Translations under genes and position numbers: made by a program
Notes under the pieces: generated by a model
Database searches by the model: none
Seen by the model: only the letters and a program-made list of their open reading frames with translations
What the model was told of the DNA's origin: nothing
In this document: piece by piece, positions 17,200-25,692 of the stretch
Layout of the letters: each line of letters begins with the position of its first letter
Numbering within the stretch: position 1 is the stretch's first letter
From: RGIG3701 sp017403345
GTDB taxonomy: Bacteria > Planctomycetota > Planctomycetia > Pirellulales > Thermoguttaceae
DNA length: 64,000 bases
Direction: 5' to 3'
Assembly: GCA_017403345.1 (NCBI GenBank)
Contig: JAFQOH010000236.1
Coordinates: 1-64,000 of the forward strand

Positions 17200-18168
17200 T
17201 TATTTGTTGATAAACGTGTCGATGACCCAATCCATCAGAGCACTGGAGAACGGCGTTTTGTCCCAGCTCCAGATATTTCGAATGAGGTCCACAGTGAAGA
17301 GGAGCGTCGTCGTGAGGAACGCGAAGCAGACGAGCAGGCCCAAGACCGTCCAGATCGAGTACGGTTTCTCCGGCATGTCCATCGGAATGATCTGCGGGAC
17401 CATCTGCGTGATCGGCTCCATAGAATCTCCGCCGTCTCCTCCTTCCATCGCAAAAGCGTCGCCTTCCGTACCTTCTTCCATCGAATCGCCGAGTTCGTCC
17501 ATCCCGAAACCTCCGTCTTCATCGATGTCGTCGACCATGATGACCTGCGAGCCGCTGTCTTCATCATTGCTGTCTTCCGCGTCGTCCGTCGTCAGTGCGA
17601 AATCGTCCGATTCCACGGAAAGCGAAGTGGCAAGACTTCCTGAAAGGAGAGAGCTTCCGAGCGTCAGGTCATCTTCACCAAGTTCGAGAACTTCGCCCGA
17701 TTCGTCATCATCCAGAGAGATCCCCGAGTCCGTTGCGCTCATCAGCGAGATGCCGCTCTGTTCACTCAGCCCCAGAGCACTTCCGCCGATCTGACTGCCC
17801 GTCAGATCCGGGTCTTCACCGAGGACCAGATCGTCGTCGTCATCTACGTAGTCCGAAAGCGCCAGACCGGATTCTTCCGGCGAGAAGGTGACGTCATTGT
17901 CCAGCGTATTGTTGATGTCCGACGCGCCGCCAAGATCCAGCACATCATCATCCAGCTCGTAGTCGTCACCGTAACCGAAATCATCATCCGCGCCGCTGGC
18001 GTCCTGAAGCTCTTGCTTGTAGCGGTTCACTTCGTCACGGCGGAACTTCCAAGACGTACCGTCCTTAAGTCCGTTTAACTGACGCTGAGTAGTGGCCGCA
18101 ATGACGTCCTCGATCGTGATATTCAGTTCTTTTGCGACATCTTCGACGCTCAGGTATTTTTCTGCCAT
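17200..18168 (-). CDS. helix-turn-helix protein with acidic linker and C-terminal TM helix
   Basis: I choose the ATG at 18168 (AGGAAATTCATC upstream); the product has 322 residues. Residues 1-55 form an excisionase/MerR-like winged helix (KYLSVEDVAKELNITIEDVI ... WKFRRDEVNRY). Residues about 60-245 are extremely acidic (Asp, Glu, Ser, Gly) with short repeated DDD and LGE motifs and are probably disordered. A TM helix follows at about 275-297 (TVLGLLVCFAFLTTTLLF), then a short tail. A DNA-binding domain tethered to the membrane by an acidic linker suggests a membrane-bound regulator or a nucleoid-membrane link; the pattern is common in planctomycetes. Target unknown. Confidence 0.8.
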   Translation of the reverse strand: MAEKYLSVEDVAKELNITIEDVIAATTQRQLNGLKDGTSWKFRRDEVNRYKQELQDASGADDDFGYGDDYELDDDVLDLGGASDINNTLDNDVTFSPEESGLALSDYVDDDDDLVLGEDPDLTGSQIGGSALGLSEQSGISLMSATDSGISLDDDESGEVLELGEDDLTLGSSLLSGSLATSLSVESDDFALTTDDAEDSNDEDSGSQVIMVDDIDEDGGFGMDELGDSMEEGTEGDAFAMEGGDGGDSMEPITQMVPQIIPMDMPEKPYSIWTVLGLLVCFAFLTTTLLFTVDLIRNIWSWDKTPFSSALMDWVIDTFINK

Positions 18169-18479
18169 GATGAATTTCCTGTTTAAACTAACTGCTTTTA
18201 GCGGTCCAGGCAACACGCGGCCGGAACGGTTTTTCAAAAATTTTTCACCGAAACAAACGGATTCGGTGCTGAAGGGAAATATGTACTTCGTCTTCTTCCT
18301 AAATTATTGTCAAAATCGCCTCAAAAGTCAACTACTTTTTTCAATTTTTTGACATTAAATTGGAAATTTTTCCAATTCTGACCGTGTATTTGCCATAAAT
18401 ACTAAAAAGATTTCAAACTGTCTATTTTCCCTGAGGTGAAATTTTATCCCAATCGGTACGAAACGTCGTTTTATGTTTC

Positions 18480-18905
18480 GCAGTGGTACAGAGAAAAGAA
18501 AAAGGAAGCGGGAAACGTGTCCTGACGCGAATTTCACGGATCTCACAGATCTCACGAATTTCACAGATCTCACAAAAAACACGGAAACAGACAAAATGGA
18601 TCTTAAAAAATATTTAAAAGGTCCATCCGGAAACTGCGTACCGGTTTCACCACTGAAGACACGGAAAACGCACAGAGAAACACGGATCTTAACACAAAAA
18701 GCAGTAAAAAACAGACAGCTCGAACAAATTTTGAATTTTTAAAAATTCATTTGCATCTTTTCGTGTTTTTCGTGAAATTCGTGTCAGGGCACGTTCACTC
18801 CCTTTTTCCTCTTTCTTTTCAGTGTGAATCTGAGTCTCTTCTGTGTACTCAGTGGTGAGATCGGAACCTGGATCGATACGCACTTTCCGGAAGAGCCTTT
18901 TAAAC
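18480..18905. repeat. dispersed mosaic repeat, copy B (inverted pair)
   Basis: Two copies of the element face each other. Left: CGTGTCCTGACGCGAATTTC then, inverted, GGTCCATCCGGAAACTGCGT...CACCACTGAAGACACGG. Right: TTTCGTGAAATTCGTGTCAG, CACGTTC, then TTTTCAGTGTGAATCTGAG...CTCAGTGGTGAGATCGGAAC and an ACTTTCCGGAAGAGCC tail. The left copy also contains short ATCTCACAG/AATTTCACAG direct repeats. The 18169-19201 gap holds no convincing gene. Confidence 0.65.
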
Positions 18906-19050
18906 ATTTCGGAGATGGTCTGAAAGTTTCCGGCCGGCTGTGTTTTGGGGGAGAGACGGAGTTTTGAGACGGTCTCGGAGTTCACCGCTTTTTTTGCCGT
19001 ACCGGAAAGTTTTACTGCAAAAACGCGTTTTCAGATGCGCTGCAAAAAAA

Positions 19051-19088
19051 AGCCGGTACGCTGGAGAAAACGTACCGGCCAAAAGGAT
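19051..19088 (-). terminator. intrinsic terminator of adhE
   Basis: GCCGGTACG (19052-19060) and CGTACCGGC (19071-19079) form a perfect 9-bp stem; on the minus strand it runs into TTTTTTTT. It lies about 120 bp past the adhE stop codon. Confidence 0.8.
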
Positions 19089-19109
19089 CAGGACCTTTTG
19101 GGTTTTGGG

Positions 19110-19152
19110 GGTTCCTGCTGACTCGGAGGCAGCCTGCAGGAACCGTTTTTTT
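19110..19152 (+). terminator. second hairpin with plus-strand T tract
   Basis: GGTTCCTGC (19110-19118) pairs with GCAGGAACC (19136-19144), followed by GTTTTTTT on the plus strand. It may block plus-strand transcription from entering adhE antisense. Confidence 0.6.
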
Positions 19153-19201
19153 ATGAGACCGGGATCCCGGTCATGCTGGACTAAGTCCGATCCAGTCCGG
19201 C

Positions 19202-21817
19202 TCAGACGTTCTTCTGGTCGCCGTAGAAGGCGTTGAGGTACATCTGCTTGATCTCGGGGATCAGCGGATAGCGCGGGTTGGCGCCAGTGCACTGATCGTC
19301 AAAGGCATCTTCTGCAAGCTGGTCAAGCTGCGCGAGGAACGCTTCTTCCGAAACGCCGGCTTCCTGGATCGTCGCCGGAATGTCAAGGTCTTTCGCCAGA
19401 GCGCGGATCGCTTCGATGAGGCGGGCCACCATGACCTGGTCGGAATCTTCCATTCCGCCGAGACCGATGTAGCGGGCCAGTCGAGCGTAACGGACGCCGG
19501 CTTCCGGGAATCCGTACTGCGGGAAGGCAGCCTGTTTACGCGGAGCGTCTGTCGCATTGAAGCGGATGACCTGTTCGATGAGCAGGACGTTCGCCAGACC
19601 ATGCGGGAGGTGGAACGCGGCACCGAGTTTGTGCGCCATCGAGTGGCAGACTCCGAGGAATGCGTTCGCGAATGCCATACCGGCCATCGTTGCGGCATTG
19701 TGCACCTTTTCACGGGCGTGGACGTCGGTCAGACCGTCATTGTACGCCTTGCGGAGGTACTTGAACAGCACGCGGCTCGATTCCAGCGACATCGCGATCG
19801 TGAAGTCCGTCGCGGTGACTGCGACCATCGATTCCAGAGCGTGAACGATAGCGTCCAGACCCGAGAAAGCAGTCAGTTTCTTCGGCATCGTCATGACAAG
19901 ATCCGGGTCAACGATCGCCATGGACGGCAGGAGCGCGTAGTCCGCCAGCGGGTACTTTTTGCCCGTCGCATCGTCCGTGATGACTGCGAACGGCGTGACT
20001 TCGCTTCCCGTTCCGGATGTCGTCGGGATGCAGATGAGCTGGGCTTTGTCGCCGAGGTGCGGGAACTCGAAAACACGTTTCCGAATGTCCATGAAGCGCA
20101 GCGCCAGATCTTCAAATTCGATCTCCGGATGCTCGTACATGAGCCACATGATCTTCGCAGCGTCCATCGGGCTTCCGCCGCCCACCGCGATGAGCAGGTC
20201 CGGCTGGAACATACGGATGCGCGCATTGCCTTCCCGAATGGTCGAGAGGTCCGGATCCGGTTTCACGTCGCTGAAGACCTGGATCTCGACGCCGAGTTTC
20301 TCCAATTCGCGGGTCACCATGTCGCAGATGCCCAGTTCATAGAGCGGTTTGTCCGTCACGACGAACGCGCGTTTCGCACCCTTGAGGTCCTGGAGCGCGA
20401 GCGGAAGGCAGCCGCTCTTGAAGTAGATCTTCTGCGGGACCTGGAACCAAAGCATATTTTCACGCCGTTCGGAAATGGTTTTCACGTTCATCAAATGTTT
20501 TACTCCTACGTTTTCGCTAACGCTGTTTCCGCCCCAGCTTCCGCAGCCCAGAGTGAGCGACGGTTCAAGCCGGAAGTTGTAGATGTCTCCGATCGCGCCC
20601 TGGCTGGACGGCTGATTGATCAGCACGCGGCCTGTCGAGGCGGTGTCGCCGAATTTTTCGATGCGCTCCACATTCGTCGGATTCGTGTAAAGGACGGACG
20701 TGTGTCCCATGCCGCCGAACAGGATCAGCGTCTGCGCTTTTTCCACGGCTTCGTCGAAATCCTTCGCACGGTACATCGCGAGGATGGGGGAGAGTTTTTC
20801 GTAGCTGAACGGCTCTTCCCGGTCGATGACTTCCGCTTCGCCGATCAAGACTTTCGTCGCTTCCGGAACCTCGAATCCTGCCATCTGCGCGATCTTCCAG
20901 GCCGGCTGACCAACGACTGCCGCGTTGATATGATAGTCTTTAATGAAGGTCTTGCCGAGCATTTCCTTTTCCGCAGGCGTCGTGATGTAGGCGCCGCGCT
21001 TGAGGAATTCCGCTTTCACCGCGTCGTAGACCTCATCGACCACGACGACCGACTGTTCCGAGGCGCAGATCATTCCGTTGTCGAACGTCTTGCTCAGGAG
21101 GATCGAGTTGACCGCGATGCGGATGTCTGCCGTTTCGTCAATGATCGCCGGGGTGTTGCCTGCGCCGACGCCGATCGCCGGTTTTCCCGAGCTGTACGCC
21201 GCAGTGACCATTCCCGGACCGCCTGTCGCGAGGATCAGGTTTACCTGCGGGTGTTTCATCAGTGCGTTCGATTTCAAAATGGACGGTTCTTCGATCCAGC
21301 CGATAATGTTTTCCGGGGCGCCTGCCGCGACTGCCGCATCGTGGACCAGTTTTGCCGCCATGACCGTGCTCTTCTTCGCACGCGGGTGCGGGCTGAAGAT
21401 GATCGCGTTGCGCGTCTTGAGAGCCAGGAGAGACTTGAAGATCGCCGTCGATGTCGGGTTGGTCGTCGGGATCACACCGGCCAGAACACCGATCGGTTCC
21501 GCGATCTTGCGGATACCAAACTGCTCATCGCGTTCGATCATGCCGCAGGTCTTTGCATTCTTGAATTTATGGTAGATATACTCGGAAGCGAAATGATTCT
21601 TGATCACTTTATCTTCCGTCACGCCCATTCCGGTCTCTTCCGCCGCCGCTTTTGCAAGGGGAAGACGTGCCGCCGCAGCCGCCATGGCAACTGCCTTGAA
21701 GATCTTATCGACCTGTGCCTGCGTGAAATTCGCGTATTCCTGCTGTGCCTTGCGAACTTTCATTACGAGTTCGTCCAGTTCACGTTCCGCCATCAACAAT
21801 TCTTCATTTGCGTCCAT
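19202..21817 (-). CDS. adhE: bifunctional acetaldehyde-CoA/alcohol dehydrogenase
   Basis: AdhE reduces acetyl-CoA to acetaldehyde and then ethanol, regenerating two NAD+ in fermentation. The 871-residue length is typical. Residues 1-440 are the CoA-acylating aldehyde dehydrogenase (GVIPTTNPTSTAI near 112, IGVGAGNTPAII near 213, catalytic Cys in GMICASEQS near 249). Residues about 450-871 are the iron-dependent alcohol dehydrogenase (GGGSPMDAAKIMW near 550, IPTTSGTGSEVTPF near 600, iron-ligand region CHSMAHKLGAAFHLPHGLAN near 725). All key motifs are intact. It is monocistronic, with a separate terminator and an operator-like region upstream, consistent with redox control. Confidence 0.97.
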   Translation of the reverse strand: MDANEELLMAERELDELVMKVRKAQQEYANFTQAQVDKIFKAVAMAAAAARLPLAKAAAEETGMGVTEDKVIKNHFASEYIYHKFKNAKTCGMIERDEQFGIRKIAEPIGVLAGVIPTTNPTSTAIFKSLLALKTRNAIIFSPHPRAKKSTVMAAKLVHDAAVAAGAPENIIGWIEEPSILKSNALMKHPQVNLILATGGPGMVTAAYSSGKPAIGVGAGNTPAIIDETADIRIAVNSILLSKTFDNGMICASEQSVVVVDEVYDAVKAEFLKRGAYITTPAEKEMLGKTFIKDYHINAAVVGQPAWKIAQMAGFEVPEATKVLIGEAEVIDREEPFSYEKLSPILAMYRAKDFDEAVEKAQTLILFGGMGHTSVLYTNPTNVERIEKFGDTASTGRVLINQPSSQGAIGDIYNFRLEPSLTLGCGSWGGNSVSENVGVKHLMNVKTISERRENMLWFQVPQKIYFKSGCLPLALQDLKGAKRAFVVTDKPLYELGICDMVTRELEKLGVEIQVFSDVKPDPDLSTIREGNARIRMFQPDLLIAVGGGSPMDAAKIMWLMYEHPEIEFEDLALRFMDIRKRVFEFPHLGDKAQLICIPTTSGTGSEVTPFAVITDDATGKKYPLADYALLPSMAIVDPDLVMTMPKKLTAFSGLDAIVHALESMVAVTATDFTIAMSLESSRVLFKYLRKAYNDGLTDVHAREKVHNAATMAGMAFANAFLGVCHSMAHKLGAAFHLPHGLANVLLIEQVIRFNATDAPRKQAAFPQYGFPEAGVRYARLARYIGLGGMEDSDQVMVARLIEAIRALAKDLDIPATIQEAGVSEEAFLAQLDQLAEDAFDDQCTGANPRYPLIPEIKQMYLNAFYGDQKNV

Positions 21818-21888
21818 TAGTCTCTCTCCTTAAATTTACTAAATGACCAATTTTCGAATACCCAAAATACAAAGTCCTGATAGTTAAG

Positions 21889-21925
21889 TATCGATATTGG
21901 GTTATTGATAACTTGCTATCGATAA
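21889..21925. promoter_or_regulatory. three operator-like TATYGATA boxes upstream of adhE
   Basis: TATCGATA (21889-21896), TATTGATA (21903-21910) and TATCGATA (21917-21924) start exactly 14 bp apart. The second and third also form an inverted repeat TTATTGATA-6-TATCGATAA. They lie 72-108 bp upstream of the adhE ATG. Such phased palindromes suggest cooperative binding by a dimeric regulator; the sequence does not match the textbook Rex or FNR site, so the factor is unknown. Confidence 0.55.
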
Positions 21926-22069
21926 CTTATGCACGTATGATACATCATTTTTAAAATTCTGCAAGGGGGGGCAAGCAGAATTTTTGATATTTTCCATCTT
22001 TTTTTGGAAAAAAAGCCTCCACTGTACTTACAGCAGGTCCTGAATTTTCTTTTTTTCTTTTGGCGGGGC

Positions 22070-22097
22070 TTGATTTTCCTAAAAAAACGGGTAAAAT
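22070..22097 (+). promoter_or_regulatory. promoter of dapB
   Basis: TTGATT (22070-22075), a 16-bp spacer and TAAAAT (22092-22097), 45 bp before the dapB ATG. The layout matches promoters before galE and rmuC in this window. Confidence 0.6.
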
Positions 22098-22142
22098 GAA
22101 GAAAAGTTGACTACAGAACTTTAGGAATGAAAGGAAAACAGA

Positions 22143-22934
22143 ATGAAAATCGCACTTCACGGAGCCGCTGGGCGAATGGGGCAGCGTCTCGTTGCCTGCG
22201 GTGTCGCAGATCCGGAATGGGAGATCGCAGCAGCGGTCGATATCGCGTCTCATCCTAAAATGGGGACTGACGCGGGGCTGAATGCCGGGCTGGAAGCCAT
22301 TGGCGTGCCGCTTACGACGGAGATCCCGGCGGATGTGACTCCGGATGCCGTCATCGACTTCTCGCAGCCGGAAGGGGCCGTCAATATGCTCCGCGTCTGT
22401 GCAGAACGGAAGATCCCGCTCGTTCTGGCAACGACGGGACTGTCAGCAGACCAGGCCGCTCTGATCTCAGAAGCCGCAAAAGAGATCCCGATCGTGTACG
22501 CACCGAACATGAGCATGGGGGTGAACGTCTGCATGAAGCTGGCGCAGATCGGCGCACGTGCGCTTGCGGAACATGACGCGGACGTGGAGATCCTGGAGCG
22601 GCACCATCGTTTCAAGAAGGATTCCCCGAGCGGTACGGCTCTCAAGATCGGCGAGCTGGTCGCGAACGAGATGGGGATCACGAATTTCCGCAACGGGCGT
22701 GAGGGGATCGTCGGAGAGCGTCCGCATGATGAGATCGCGTACCATGCGATCCGCGTCGGCGACAATCCGGGCGAGCATACCGTTGTGTTCGGCATGATGG
22801 GCGAAACGCTGGAAGTGACTGTTCGGTGTTCTTCCCGTGACGGCTACGCAAAAGGCGCTTACGCTGCGGCAAAATTCCTTCAGGGAAAAGAGCCGGGACT
22901 CTACGATATGTTCGACGTGCTGGGACTGAAATGA
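22143..22934 (+). CDS. dapB: 4-hydroxy-tetrahydrodipicolinate reductase
   Basis: DapB carries out the NAD(P)H-dependent reduction in the diaminopimelate/lysine pathway, supplying DAP for peptidoglycan as well as lysine. The 263-residue protein shows the N-terminal Rossmann motif (GAAGRMGQRL), VIDFSQPEGAVNM, the catalytic ERHHRFKKDSPSGTALKIGE segment near 150-169 and C-terminal AAKFLQGKEPGLYDMFDVLG. Length is normal. AAAGGAAAACAG precedes the ATG. It stands alone, with an imperfect hairpin (about 23000-23042) downstream as a likely terminator. The presence of DAP synthesis fits a peptidoglycan-containing cell. Confidence 0.96.
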   Translation: MKIALHGAAGRMGQRLVACGVADPEWEIAAAVDIASHPKMGTDAGLNAGLEAIGVPLTTEIPADVTPDAVIDFSQPEGAVNMLRVCAERKIPLVLATTGLSADQAALISEAAKEIPIVYAPNMSMGVNVCMKLAQIGARALAEHDADVEILERHHRFKKDSPSGTALKIGELVANEMGITNFRNGREGIVGERPHDEIAYHAIRVGDNPGEHTVVFGMMGETLEVTVRCSSRDGYAKGAYAAAKFLQGKEPGLYDMFDVLGLK

Positions 22935-23040
22935 CCGAAACGTCTGCCCGATGAAGGACGCCCGCCGTCCTGAAAATTACTGAAAAACACGGTCTTACCT
23001 TCCGTCTGTTTTCTTGTCCGGAAAGCAGGCGGAAGTGTTT

Positions 23041-23166
23041 TTAGGTCGAGATTTAGGTCGAGATTTAGGTCGAGATTTAGGTCGAGATTTAGATTGAGTT
23101 TTTGATTGAGATTTTGATTGAGATTTTGATTGAGATTTTGATTGAGATTTTGATTGAGATTTTATC
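23041..23166. repeat. two adjoining 12-bp tandem repeats
   Basis: About five copies of TTAGGTCGAGAT are followed, after a short hybrid unit, by about six copies of TTTGATTGAGAT. The units share 9 of 12 positions, so one array probably arose from the other. The second array stays open and adds a spurious IEIL-repeat N-terminus to the next gene's frame. Confidence 0.9.
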
Positions 23167-23227
23167 TCATTCATGCCGTTTCTGCATGAACGAGCTCCCC
23201 GCCCGCCATACGATCCAGGAGTTTTTT

Positions 23228-25456
23228 ATGAAAAGATTTTTTTTGGGGCGTCTTGCCTGCTGCGGTCTGGTTTTCACCTGCAGCACCTCCTTCCTTTCCA
23301 TACTTTCCGCACTGGAACTTCCCAAAACCGTTGCGCACCGCGGTTTCTCGGCGATCGCTCCGGAAAATACGTGCGCCTCCATCCGTAAAGCCTGGGAAGC
23401 CGGCGCTGGCGGAAGTGAGTGCGACGTCTGTATCACGCGCGACAACGTGGTCTGCCTCATGCACGACGACAGCACAAAGCGGACCTCAAACGGTAAGACG
23501 GACGTCAAAATGGCTGAAGCGGCGTGGGACCAGCTCAAAGAGATTCGCGTCCCGGCGAATACTTTCGGATACGAAGACGAAAAGATCCCGACTCTCGTTC
23601 AGGCTCTCGAAATACACAAACAGTGTCCCGGCTGCTATCCGGTCATCGAGGTCAATGATGCCCGTGCGGCTCTCGGTGTTTTGGAAGATCTGAAGAAGAC
23701 GGACATGCTCGACAAAGCGTTCGTCATTTCCTTCAGCGGCGACGCAGTCAAGACCATTCGTGCGAACAGTAAAGTTCCGACTGCGTATCTTTTCGGAAAA
23801 CTTGCGACTCCGGAAGACGTCCGAAATGCTGCTCGCCGCACGATCGAAGCGGGGGCGGACATGATCGACATCATGTACCATCCGGGCCTGACTGCCGAGC
23901 ACATCAAGGCGGGGCATGACGAAGGGGTCCGCGTTTGGGTCTGGACCGTGAATGACCTAACGATCATGAAAAAACTGCTCGTCATGGGTGTGGACAGCGT
24001 CACGACGGACCGTCCGGACCTGATGGCCATCGCGCTGGCCGGCGATTCAGAAATGTGCGAATGGATCGGCACCGACGGCGATTTTGAAAACGAAAAGAAT
24101 TTCACCCCCAAAAAATCCTCGCAGATCGTGATGGGGACGGCAGACCATCCGAATGCAAAAGCGGTCATCGACGCGGAAAAGACGACACTTGAGACGCTCG
24201 TTCTCGCCAACGCGCCTGGAACGAAAGCGGAACTTGAGATCTGCTCTCCGAAAACGACGCTTTCTGCCGTGAGTTTTGGTACCGCAGGTGAAGCGGACGT
24301 TACGCTCGCGAAAGACGCAAGCGCGACGGCCTCCTCCATTTTCATTGCTCAGGAACCCGGTTCGAAAGGGTGTCTCACTCTTCGCGGAAATCTCGAAACG
24401 ATCTCCTTCACGCTCGGAAACGCCAAAGAAACGTTCGGAAAACTGACTATCGACGGCGGCCAGCTCAAAGTCATGGGACCGGTCAACTTCGGTGACGCGG
24501 GCGATTCCGTCATCGAGATGAACGGCGGGGAACTTCTTGCCGGCGGTAACGTCCTCTTCGGCGAAACGAACCTAGGCGCGACGGAATTCACGCTCAACGA
24601 CGGACTTTTCCACACCCGGCTCGGTCTGACGCTCGGTTCCCATGGAGAAGCGTACCTGAACATTCACGGCGGTGAACTCCGCGCAGACGGTCAGTTCGTC
24701 GTCGGTTTTTACTCCGGAAACAGTATCGTGCGCCAGACTGGCGGCATTGCGAACATCCGCGGGACGAATTCTGCCTGGGGAGTCCGTACGAACCCCGGTT
24801 TCATCGAAAACTACTCGGCAGACGACATGAACAGCTGCTGTGCGGGCGTTCAGTTTGCCGGCACCCGCCATGGCTCCAATGAATTCCGAGGCGGCGAGAC
24901 GGGCGAGTACTTCCTCTCCGGCGGCACCCTCAACACTCCGCGCATTTTCAGCATGACGGCCGGACGCAAACCGCTCTTTCATCTTTCTGGAGACGGCATC
25001 GCCAACGTCCTTTCCGATCCGGAGATCCCGTACTCCGGCATCGTCTCCGCTCCGATGGAAATGACCGGCGGCACGCTGCGTACCGAGACGATCCTCGCCC
25101 GCGGTTTCATGGTGAACGATACGTTCCTCCAGCAGGGCGGAACTCTGGAGCCGGTCGGAAACGCGAAACTTGACGGAAACTTTGAGATGAAAGATTCCCG
25201 CGTCCTTTTCCGCGTTGATTCCAAAGAAAAGTTCACCTCGCTGGCCGTCACTGGAAACTTCACGGCAGAAAACGCTGTTTTTGCAGTGGAACTTTCCGAC
25301 GCGGCGAAAAAAGCGGTGGAGTCCGGGGCCGTCTTGGAAATTCGGCTCTTCCCGGATGCGTGTCCTGCCGGAAACTTTAAGATCATCTCCGATTCTGCCT
25401 GTGTCGGTACAGAACGGCTAGAAAAAGAAGGAATTTTGATCCTTCGGAAACGTTGA
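23228..25456 (+). CDS. secreted glycerophosphodiester phosphodiesterase with beta-rich C-terminal region
   Basis: GDPDs hydrolyse glycerophosphodiesters to glycerol-3-phosphate and an alcohol. I place the start at 23228 (CCAGGAGTTTTTT upstream); a signal peptide (MKRFFLGRLACCGLVFTCST) follows. The GDPD domain covers about 30-285: VAHRGFSAIAPENTCAS, GSECDVCITRDN, VCLMHDDS, VIEVND and a VWTVND segment. The remaining 450 residues are rich in Gly, Asn and Thr with recurring strand-turn units (for example TLTIDGGQLKVMG-like and LNDGLFHTR), resembling the autotransporter-type repeats of the PEP-CTERM proteins at 57.6-62.5 kb, but no PEP-CTERM motif is present. It could supply glycerol-3-phosphate to the operon at 52-57 kb; that link is inferred. 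Confidence 0.88.
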   Translation: MKRFFLGRLACCGLVFTCSTSFLSILSALELPKTVAHRGFSAIAPENTCASIRKAWEAGAGGSECDVCITRDNVVCLMHDDSTKRTSNGKTDVKMAEAAWDQLKEIRVPANTFGYEDEKIPTLVQALEIHKQCPGCYPVIEVNDARAALGVLEDLKKTDMLDKAFVISFSGDAVKTIRANSKVPTAYLFGKLATPEDVRNAARRTIEAGADMIDIMYHPGLTAEHIKAGHDEGVRVWVWTVNDLTIMKKLLVMGVDSVTTDRPDLMAIALAGDSEMCEWIGTDGDFENEKNFTPKKSSQIVMGTADHPNAKAVIDAEKTTLETLVLANAPGTKAELEICSPKTTLSAVSFGTAGEADVTLAKDASATASSIFIAQEPGSKGCLTLRGNLETISFTLGNAKETFGKLTIDGGQLKVMGPVNFGDAGDSVIEMNGGELLAGGNVLFGETNLGATEFTLNDGLFHTRLGLTLGSHGEAYLNIHGGELRADGQFVVGFYSGNSIVRQTGGIANIRGTNSAWGVRTNPGFIENYSADDMNSCCAGVQFAGTRHGSNEFRGGETGEYFLSGGTLNTPRIFSMTAGRKPLFHLSGDGIANVLSDPEIPYSGIVSAPMEMTGGTLRTETILARGFMVNDTFLQQGGTLEPVGNAKLDGNFEMKDSRVLFRVDSKEKFTSLAVTGNFTAENAVFAVELSDAAKKAVESGAVLEIRLFPDACPAGNFKIISDSACVGTERLEKEGILILRKR

Positions 25457-25607
25457 TCTCTTCTCCTGGCGCTCCCATGGAAGGGGGAACTTACTCTGCG
25501 GAGAACTCACTCTGCGGGATGGTTCAATTCGCCGGGATGGAAAGCATGGCCTTCTCCGTCCCGGCTGGATGCAAAGAGCGGTTCGCCGGCAGAGGCTGGA
25601 GTCCCGC

Positions 25608-25635
25608 TTGACAGCATGTCGTTTCGTGTTAAAAT
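25608..25635 (+). promoter_or_regulatory. promoter of rmuC
   Basis: TTGACA (25608-25613), a 16-bp spacer and TAAAAT (25630-25635), 58 bp before the ATG. The rest of the 25457-25692 gap holds only short CTCTGCGG repeats near 25490-25520. Confidence 0.7.
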
Positions 25636-25692
25636 GTAGCGTAAGTTGGATCGTTTGCTGAGAGTGTCTTGAAACGCACAGGAGGATCGTGA

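Noticed and set aside
18355..18985. Short ORFs in the 18.3-19.0 kb gap
   Set aside because: They lie in the dispersed repeat and show composition of the repeat rather than of a protein family.
23102..23227. N-terminal extension with IEIL repeats on the GDPD gene
   Set aside because: It is read-through of the 12-bp array; the signal peptide and ribosome site support the start at 23228.
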